Assembly (NCBI RefSeq): GCF_029224025.1 | Contig: NZ_CP119392.1 | Coordinates: forward strand, 3,681,001-3,745,000 | Source of the DNA: Rhodanobacter sp. AS-Z3 | GTDB taxonomy: Bacteria > Pseudomonadota > Gammaproteobacteria > Xanthomonadales > Rhodanobacteraceae | Length of the DNA stretch: 64,000 bases | Direction: 5' to 3' | Part shown: positions 57,809 through 64,000 of the stretch, piece after piece | Layout of the letters: every line of letters begins with the position of its first letter | How positions within the stretch are numbered: the stretch's first letter is position 1 | Notes under the pieces: model-generated | Databases searched by the model: none | The model's input: the letters and a program-made list of their open reading frames with translations, nothing else | Told to the model about the DNA's origin: nothing | Translations under genes and position numbers: made by a program

Positions 57809-59458
57809 GTGACCAGTACCACCCCCTTCGTCGCCGCACCTGTGAACACGCCGACGATTCGTCACGAGCTGTCCTTTCTGAACGGGTTCCGGGTGGTCCA
57901 GGCGCTGGTCTACGCCGGCCTGGCCTTCAGCCCGCCTGGCTTGCGCTGGCCATCGCTGGCCGAGCCGGATCTTGCCCATGGCATGGTCGGGCTTTATGTC
58001 GCGTTTGCCCTGGTCATGTTGCTGCTCAACCGGCGCAGCATGCCGCACGCCCTCGGCGTGGTGGCCGCCGCGCTGGTGGTGGACATTGGCGCAGCCGTGC
58101 TCGCCATCGCGGTCATGCATGACGCGCGCATCGGGATCGCCATGATGCTGGCGGTCAATCTCAGCGCAGGCGCGCTGATTCTGCCGCTGCGGTTGTCCAG
58201 TTTCTTTGCCGCGCTGGCCACGCTGGGCATCCTGGCGCATACCCTGCTGGGTGCCAAGTCGACTGACCCTGCCGACCGGGACCTGCTGGAAGCCGGTCTG
58301 TTTGGCCTGGCGTATTTCGCCACCACCACCTTGTGCAACGTGTTGGGTCGGCAATTACGCGCCACCGAGGCACTGGCCGAACAGCGCAGCACCGATCTGG
58401 CCAATCTGGCCCAGGTCAACGAACTGATCATTCGCCGCATGAAGACCGGCGTGCTGTTGGTGGACGATGCCAACCGCATCCACCAGATCAACGAATCGGC
58501 ATGGATGCTGATGGGCAACCCCGGCGCCGACCAGCGCGACCTGGGCCAGCTGGCGCCGGAACTGTCGCGCCGGCTGTATCACTGGATGACCTCGGGCAAG
58601 CTGGACGAAACCGCCACCCAGCTCGCCGACGGCGTGCCCGAGGTGGTACCGCGCTTCACCCGGCTGGCGCCGAACGACGATTCGCACGTGCTGATCTTTC
58701 TGGACGACACTTCGCTGCTGTCGCGCCGCGCCGAGGAGCTCACGCTGACCTCGCTTGGCCGCCTGTCCGCCTCGATCGCCCACGAAATTCGCAATCCGCT
58801 GGCGGCAATCCGCTACTCGGCGCAGCTGCTCGCCGAATCCAAAAGCATGGACGCGACTGACCAACGCATGGTCGAGATCATCAACAACCACGGCATCCGA
58901 CTGAACGAAATCATCGAGAACATCCTGCAGTTGTCGCGGCGCGAGCGCTCCCGGCCAGAGACACTGGATCTGGGCGACTGGGCCCAGGGCTTCGTCGAGG
59001 AATACGTGCAAGGCAATGATCTGGGCGCCGATTCGCTGCGCGCGATCTCCAGCAGCACCGTACAAGTCGCTGCCGTGGCCGACCCACAACAGTTGCAGCA
59101 AGTGGTCTGGAATCTGGTGCAGAACGCGCTGCGTTACGGCCGTCTGCCGGGCGAACCGGCACGGGTGATGTTGGTGACCCGGCTGGGCGAGCACGGCGTG
59201 CCGATCATGGAAGTGATCGACCGCGGCCCCGGCATCGCACCGAAAGTGGCCGCACAGATCTTCGAACCGTTCTACACCACCCACGAATACGGCACCGGGC
59301 TGGGGCTTTATCTGGCCCGGCAAATGAGTGATGCCAACCAGGCTGCGCTGGAATATGTACGCGTAGCCGGCGGTGGCAGCTGTTTCCGACTCATACTGAC
59401 GCCACCGGCCCGCAGCCCCGCAGAAACCGGCGATGCCGCACAAGGTGCCACGCGTTGA
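57809..59458 (+). CDS. pilS: Type IV pilus sensor histidine kinase PilS
   Basis: PilS senses pilin and controls pilA transcription through PilR. The 549-residue protein has six hydrophobic membrane segments in the first 185 residues, a PAS domain (about 220-310), HisKA with His325 in SASIAHEIRNPLAAIRYSAQ, and an HATPase domain with NLVQNALRYGR, DRGPGIAP and the GTGLGLYLARQMS box. Start is GTG 57809 with AGGGAG upstream. It is followed by pilR after 57 bp. Confidence 0.92.
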   Translation: MTSTTPFVAAPVNTPTIRHELSFLNGFRVVQALVYAGLAFSPPGLRWPSLAEPDLAHGMVGLYVAFALVMLLLNRRSMPHALGVVAAALVVDIGAAVLAIAVMHDARIGIAMMLAVNLSAGALILPLRLSSFFAALATLGILAHTLLGAKSTDPADRDLLEAGLFGLAYFATTTLCNVLGRQLRATEALAEQRSTDLANLAQVNELIIRRMKTGVLLVDDANRIHQINESAWMLMGNPGADQRDLGQLAPELSRRLYHWMTSGKLDETATQLADGVPEVVPRFTRLAPNDDSHVLIFLDDTSLLSRRAEELTLTSLGRLSASIAHEIRNPLAAIRYSAQLLAESKSMDATDQRMVEIINNHGIRLNEIIENILQLSRRERSRPETLDLGDWAQGFVEEYVQGNDLGADSLRAISSSTVQVAAVADPQQLQQVVWNLVQNALRYGRLPGEPARVMLVTRLGEHGVPIMEVIDRGPGIAPKVAAQIFEPFYTTHEYGTGLGLYLARQMSDANQAALEYVRVAGGGSCFRLILTPPARSPAETGDAAQGATR

Positions 59459-59515
59459 CCTTTTGACTCTGCCTAGTAACCTTCCATTGATTGCCTTGGG
59501 AAACACGGACCCCTC

Positions 59516-60916
59516 ATGACAGCTCAGACCGTCCTGGTCATTGACGACGAACGCGACATCCGTGAACTGCTGACCATCACGTTGGGGCGAATGGATTTGC
59601 AGGTCGACGCCGTAGGTACGGTCGGCGATGCTCGCCGCGCCCTGGCCGAGCGCACGTACGACCTGTGCTTCACCGACATGCGGCTACCTGACGGCAACGG
59701 CCAGGAGGTGATCGAGCTGATCGCCGCTGAGCATCCGGACACGCCGGTGGCGATGATTACTGCCTACGGCAACGTCGATGCGGCAGTGAATGCGCTGAAA
59801 GCCGGCGCCTTCGACTTCGTCTCCAAGCCGGTCGACATACAGATGCTGCGCGGGCTGGTTCGCACTGCCTTGCGCCTGGCCGAGGAAAAGCGCAATGGTG
59901 GCGGTGCCGCGACCCACGGTGATACCGGTAATCGTCTGATTGGTGATTCGGCGGCGATGCAACAGGTACGCGCCACCATCGGCAAGCTGGCCCGCAACCA
60001 GGCACCGGTTTATATCGCCGGCGAATCCGGCGTGGGCAAGGAACTGGTGGCCCGCTTGATCCACGAGCAAGGCCCGCGAGCGAGCGGCCCGTTCGTGCCG
60101 GTCAACTGTGGCGCGATTCCCTCCGAGCTGATGGAAAGCGAATTCTTCGGCCATCGCAAAGGCAGCTTCACCGGCGCCGGTGCGGACAAGGAAGGCCTGT
60201 TCCAGGCGGCGCAGGGTGGCACGCTGTTTCTCGACGAGGTGGCCGAACTGCCGCTGCACATGCAGGTGAAACTGCTGCGCGCGATCCAGGAAAAGGCCGT
60301 GCGTCCGATCGGTGGCCGCGACGAAGTTCCGGTGGACGTGCGCATCCTGTCCGCCACGCACAAGAATCTCGGCCAGCTGGTCGAGCAAGGCCAGTTCCGC
60401 CAGGACTTGTTCTACCGCATCAACGTGATCGAACTGCGCGTGCCACCGTTGCGCGAACGTCGCGGTGACGTGCCGCAATTGTCTACCTTCATCCTCAAGG
60501 CACTGGCCGGCAAGAGCGGCGAAGGCATCGGGCAGCTGGCGCCAGCCGCACGCGATGCGCTGGAAGCCTACGATTTCCCCGGCAACGTGCGCGAGCTGGA
60601 AAACGTGCTCGAGCGCGCCATGGCCATGTGCGACGGCAACACGATCGATGCCGCCGACCTGATGCTGCCGCAGCGCGGCGCACGCCTCGGCAGTACCGAT
60701 GCACCGGCGGCCAGTGCAGCCGCCGCCAACGCTGCCCCGCCGCCCACCGCCGCCGCTTCCGATGGTGGTCTTGATGACTACATCAGCAACCTGGAGCGCA
60801 CCGCGATCGTCAAGGCGCTGGAAGAATCCCGCTACAACAAGACCGCGGCCGCCCGCAAACTCGGCATCACTTTCCGCGCGTTGCGCTACAAGTTAAAGAA
60901 GCTCGGCATCGACTGA
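59516..60916 (+). CDS. pilR: Sigma-54-dependent response regulator PilR
   Basis: PilR activates sigma-54 promoters of pilin genes. The 466-residue protein has a receiver domain (VIDDERDIREL, phospho-acceptor Asp54 in CFTDMRLPDG), an AAA+ domain with GESGVGKELVARLIHE (Walker A), GSFTGA (sigma-54 loop, in the HRKGSFTGAGADKEG segment) and a C-terminal Fis-type helix-turn-helix (YNKTAAARKLGITFRALRYK). pilA itself is not in the window. Confidence 0.95.
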   Translation: MTAQTVLVIDDERDIRELLTITLGRMDLQVDAVGTVGDARRALAERTYDLCFTDMRLPDGNGQEVIELIAAEHPDTPVAMITAYGNVDAAVNALKAGAFDFVSKPVDIQMLRGLVRTALRLAEEKRNGGGAATHGDTGNRLIGDSAAMQQVRATIGKLARNQAPVYIAGESGVGKELVARLIHEQGPRASGPFVPVNCGAIPSELMESEFFGHRKGSFTGAGADKEGLFQAAQGGTLFLDEVAELPLHMQVKLLRAIQEKAVRPIGGRDEVPVDVRILSATHKNLGQLVEQGQFRQDLFYRINVIELRVPPLRERRGDVPQLSTFILKALAGKSGEGIGQLAPAARDALEAYDFPGNVRELENVLERAMAMCDGNTIDAADLMLPQRGARLGSTDAPAASAAAANAAPPPTAAASDGGLDDYISNLERTAIVKALEESRYNKTAAARKLGITFRALRYKLKKLGID

Positions 60917-60940
60917 GCACGCCGCGGCTAATTGGCGAGG

Positions 60941-62506
60941 TCAGTCGCCGTTGGCCGCCGTGTGCTTCAGTGCCATGCGCGCGGCACGCAGCAATTGCTG
61001 GGTGGTAACCGGCTTTTCAATCACGTGCAGGTTGTCCAGTGGTGGCAACTCATGCAGGTCTGGCACCGCACCGGCACGCGCCAGCAGTAGCACGCCGCCG
61101 CGGTAGCCATGCTCGATCAGCGCCGCCAGTGTGCGCACGCCAGTGAGCAGGTTCATGTCCGCATCCAGCACCACCATGTCCGGCAATCCGGCGGCCTCGA
61201 TCCATTGCAGGGCAGCGGTACCGCTCTGACTGGCGTGTGCCTGGTAGCCGTAGGCATCCAGTGTGTCGGACAACAGCGACAGCTGACCGGCTTCCTCGAC
61301 CACTACCAGCACATGTTCCGCTGAACCTTCGAGATCTTCCTCCGCGCCCAGCTGAGCATCGTCCGCAACCAGCTCGTCCAGCGGGATATACAGGTCAAAT
61401 CGCGTGCCGCGACCCGGTGCACTGTCGACTCGCATGACCCCGCCATGGCTGCCGACGATGCGTTTGCATGACAGCAGGCCCAGACCGGTACCGGCTTCCT
61501 TGGTGGTGAAGAACGGCTCAAACATGCGCTCCAGCACGGCCTGATCCATGCCCGGACCCTCGTCGATCACGCTGATGCACAGATAGCGTCCCAGCCGTGG
61601 CTTTTCTTCGGGCAAAAAGAAGTCTTCCTCCAGTTCGGTCTGCGTGGTCTCGATGTGCAATTTGCCACCATCGGGCATCGCCTGGATCGCATTCAGGCAC
61701 AAGTTGAGCAGGCATTGCTGCAACTCGGTGTGGTTGCCTTCGAACGACAACTCCGGGTCGTCGATGACCAGCTGCATCTGCACATTGCGCGGCACGCTGC
61801 CTTGCATAAGCAGGTCGAACGCGCTGAACAACTTGCCCAGTTTGACCTGCTCTGCGCGACGAGCGCCGCGGGCAAACGACAGCATCGAATGCACCATCTC
61901 CAGACCGCGCCGACCGCAATCACGGACCAGTTTGCCCAGCCGCTCCAGCCGCGGATCGTCCTTGTAATCCTGCAAGCTGTCGCCGGCCAACAATAACGGC
62001 TGCAACAGGTTGCGCAAGTCATGACTGAGCCCGCCAGCAAGCATCGCCAGGCTCTCGAAGCGCTGCGCACGGATCAGCTCGGCCTCGGCGCGGCGACTGG
62101 CCCGATGCGCCGCGGCTTCGTCCAGCGCACGCCGCACCGCGCTGGCCAGTCGCGCCGGATTCTGCTTCAGGATGTAGTCGGTGGCGCCGTTGCGCAGGGC
62201 CTCGATGGCCGCATCCTCGCCCAGCGTGGCGGAAACAAAAATGAACGGAAGATCGTCGTCGCGCTCGCGCAGCAGCTCCAGCGCCCGCTGCCCGGAAAAG
62301 CCCGGCATGCTGAGGTCAGACAGCACGATATCCGGCGAAAAATCTTCCAGCGCCGACAGATAACGCGCCTCGTCATCGACCAGTTGCACCTGGTAATCGA
62401 TGTTGTCCGCATCCAGTTCAGACAACACCAGCTCGGCGTCGAGCTGGCTGTCTTCGACCTGCAATATGCGGATGGTCGGCATGGTTCGATGCTGCCGGTT
62501 TGGCAT
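60941..62506 (-). CDS. Hybrid signalling protein: receiver, histidine kinase, receiver
   Basis: The 521-residue soluble protein begins with a receiver domain (IRILQVEDSQLD, acceptor Asp in IVLSDLSMPG), then HisKA (GGLSHDLRNLLQPLLLAG with the phospho-His), HATPase (NLCLNAIQAMPDGG, DEGPGMDQAV, EAGTGLGLLSCKRIVG), and a second, more divergent receiver (VLVVVEEAGQLS, acceptor in MVVLDADMN). No membrane or sensor domain is seen, so it is driven by partners. ATG 62506 has GAGGA upstream. It is the third gene of an operon with the Rcp1-like receiver and the kinase. Confidence 0.88.
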   Translation of the reverse strand: MPNRQHRTMPTIRILQVEDSQLDAELVLSELDADNIDYQVQLVDDEARYLSALEDFSPDIVLSDLSMPGFSGQRALELLRERDDDLPFIFVSATLGEDAAIEALRNGATDYILKQNPARLASAVRRALDEAAAHRASRRAEAELIRAQRFESLAMLAGGLSHDLRNLLQPLLLAGDSLQDYKDDPRLERLGKLVRDCGRRGLEMVHSMLSFARGARRAEQVKLGKLFSAFDLLMQGSVPRNVQMQLVIDDPELSFEGNHTELQQCLLNLCLNAIQAMPDGGKLHIETTQTELEEDFFLPEEKPRLGRYLCISVIDEGPGMDQAVLERMFEPFFTTKEAGTGLGLLSCKRIVGSHGGVMRVDSAPGRGTRFDLYIPLDELVADDAQLGAEEDLEGSAEHVLVVVEEAGQLSLLSDTLDAYGYQAHASQSGTAALQWIEAAGLPDMVVLDADMNLLTGVRTLAALIEHGYRGGVLLLARAGAVPDLHELPPLDNLHVIEKPVTTQQLLRAARMALKHTAANGD

Positions 62507-62590
62507 GGCGTCCTCGTTACTTCCCTGACGTTGACACAGACATGGGCACGGCGGCGGCGCGGCAGGCGCAGCCGTCATGCACTGGTTGAA

Positions 62591-63037
62591 TCACTCGTGT
62601 TCCGGCGCCTGATTGAGCACCGCCCAGAACTGCCCCAGCGTGCGTACCGCATCGAAGAACTGGTCGACATCGACCGGCTTGATGACGTACGCATTAGCAC
62701 CCAGATCCCAGCTTCGCGCAAGATCACTTTCCTCGCGGGACGAGGAAAGGATCACCACCGGAATGCGCCGCATGCGTTCGTCGTCGCGCATTTGGGTCAG
62801 CACGTCCAGTCCATTCATCCGCGGCATCTTGATGTCCAGCAGCACCACCGCCGGATTGCCGGGCTCGCGATGGGCCCAGGCGCCTCGCATGTAGAGATAG
62901 TCCAGGCATTCGACACCGTCTTCCACATGCACCACCGGATTGGCCAGGTGAGCTTCGCCAAGTGCATCCAGTGCCATCTCGGCATCGGCCATGCTGTCTT
63001 CCACCAGCAGGATGGTTCGCAGCTCTTTCTTGTTCAT
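62591..63037 (-). CDS. CheY/Rcp1-like single-domain response regulator
   Basis: The 148-residue protein is a receiver domain only, with ILLVEDSMADAEM (acidic pair), acceptor Asp68 in VVLLDIKMPRMNG, SSSREESDL and the VIKPVDVDQF lysine loop. Extended receivers like this are typical partners of phytochrome-type kinases. It overlaps the upstream kinase by 4 bp (ATGA). Confidence 0.93.
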   Translation of the reverse strand: MNKKELRTILLVEDSMADAEMALDALGEAHLANPVVHVEDGVECLDYLYMRGAWAHREPGNPAVVLLDIKMPRMNGLDVLTQMRDDERMRRIPVVILSSSREESDLARSWDLGANAYVIKPVDVDQFFDAVRTLGQFWAVLNQAPEHE

Positions 63038-64000
63038 GTCTTGCTCTCGATGATGGCCCCGGCGGCGTCAGTGGCCGGCAGCGAAAAATGAAAATGGGCG
63101 CCCTTTTCGGGCTCGGCCTCGGCCCAGACACGGCCGCCGTGACGGGTTACGATGCGACGCACATTGGCCAGCCCGATGCCATTGCCCGGGAATTCGGACG
63201 CACGGTGCAAGCGCTGGAATACACCAAACAATTTGTCCGCATACTGCATGTCGAAGCCGGCGCCGTTGTCGCTCACGGTGAACTCGTAATCGCCATGGCG
63301 CCCCTGCTTCGCACTCACATCGATGCGCGCGACTTCGCACTGGCCGGTGTACTTCACCGCATTGCCCAGCAGGTTCTGCCACACCGTGCGCAGCATGTTC
63401 TCGTCGCCGATCACCATGGGTAGCGCCGCGACGGTCCACACGATGCGCCGCTCTTCCAGGCCCGCCTCGGCCAGTGGGCGAGCCTCGTCCACCAACGACT
63501 GCATGTCCACAGCCTGCAGCCGCAAGGCACCACGACCAAGTCGCGAGAACACCAACAGGTCGTCGATCAGCAAGGCCATCCGCTGTGCCGAACCGCCGAT
63601 CACCTCGAGATAGTGCGCGGCCTTCTCGTCAACGCGCTCGCCCAGATGCTGCTCGAGTTTCCGCGCGAACCCGGAGATGTGGCGCAGCGGCGCACGCAGG
63701 TCGTGCGATACCGAATAGCTGAATGCCTCCAGCTCGCGATTGACGTCGGAAATCTGGCTGACCTTGCCTTCAAGTTGGCGATTGAGCTCGTTCACCTGCT
63801 TCTCGGCCAGCGCACGCGTGGTGACGTCACTGACCGTCAGCAGCAAGGTGGGCACCTCGCTGTCCTGCTGCTGCAAACGCCGCGCATTGACTACCACGTT
63901 ACGTTCCAAACCGTCCGCGGTGCGCTGGGTCATGTCGTAATCCCACAGCTCGCGGTCACGCAACAGCACGTCATTCAGACGCTGCAGCAGCACGCTGTCA
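63034..64000 (-). CDS. PAS histidine kinase, phytochrome-type, truncated by the window edge
   Basis: The visible part has the end of a PAS domain (LLLTVSDVTTRALAEKQVNEL), then HisKA with phospho-His in FSYSVSHDLRAPLRHISGFARK and a HATPase domain (NLLGNAVKYTGQ, DNGAGFDMQYADKLFGVFQRLH, NGIGLANVRRIVTRHGG). The frame is open to the window edge with no start accepted, so upstream domains lie outside. The SVSHDLRAPL motif and FQRLH segment occur in bacteriophytochrome and circadian-type kinases. Confidence 0.9.
   Translation of the reverse strand, partial: DSVLLQRLNDVLLRDRELWDYDMTQRTADGLERNVVVNARRLQQQDSEVPTLLLTVSDVTTRALAEKQVNELNRQLEGKVSQISDVNRELEAFSYSVSHDLRAPLRHISGFARKLEQHLGERVDEKAAHYLEVIGGSAQRMALLIDDLLVFSRLGRGALRLQAVDMQSLVDEARPLAEAGLEERRIVWTVAALPMVIGDENMLRTVWQNLLGNAVKYTGQCEVARIDVSAKQGRHGDYEFTVSDNGAGFDMQYADKLFGVFQRLHRASEFPGNGIGLANVRRIVTRHGGRVWAEAEPEKGAHFHFSLPATDAAGAIIESKT

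Overview
The window looks like chromosome from a high-GC gammaproteobacterium of the order Xanthomonadales, most likely family Rhodanobacteraceae (Rhodanobacter, Dyella or Luteibacter type). This rests on third-position GC bias, the gene order aspS / yebC-ruvC-ruvA-kup-ruvB-ybgC-tolQRAB-pal-cpoB-queE-queC, a SapC-family protein, and an oxyR gene without the enteric neighbours. The family assignment is inference; no 16S gene is present.

Layout. 1-4.4 kb: end of a GNAT acetyltransferase, a SapC-like gene, an HNH nuclease, a low-affinity iron permease-like membrane protein and dxs (isoprenoid entry step). 4.57-10.14 kb is an accessory island. It starts with a polymorphic toxin (DUF6861-like glycine-zipper leader plus RES-like NAD-targeting tail) translationally coupled to a putative immunity gene. 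A small broken gene follows, then a complete IS5-group element (6552-7741, 4-bp CTAG duplication), then a run of small genes without toxins that includes a Tsi6-family immunity gene. 10.5-24.7 kb: a two-gene ligase cassette (GCS2-like plus ATP-grasp-like), prmC, a giant membrane protein, an ACT+V4R-like protein, an M1 aminopeptidase and oxyR. The pepN-oxyR gap appears to encode a small RNA on the minus strand with an OxyR-type site at its promoter, an arrangement like E. coli oxyR/OxyS.

24.7-43.7 kb is housekeeping: apt, glnS, a deaminase, a VTT-family membrane protein, tRNA-Lys, then a long minus-strand block of queuosine genes (queC, queE), the Tol-Pal envelope system (cpoB, pal, tolBARQ, ybgC), Holliday junction resolution (ruvA, ruvB, ruvC), kup, yebC, a small hydrolase and aspS. 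43.8-57.5 kb: an FmdB-type zinc ribbon, a TonB-dependent receptor, a CsgG-family protein, clpB with a sigma-32-like promoter, pgeF, rluD, bamD, nadE and sucDC.

57.8-64 kb is signalling: pilS-pilR (type IV pilus regulators), then on the opposite strand a histidine kinase (cut by the window edge), a CheY/Rcp1-like receiver and a REC-kinase-REC hybrid, arranged as one operon.

The most interesting candidates are the OxyS-like RNA, the toxin/immunity island and the paired amide-ligase cassette. No CRISPR array, rRNA, prophage or secretion-system structural gene was seen.
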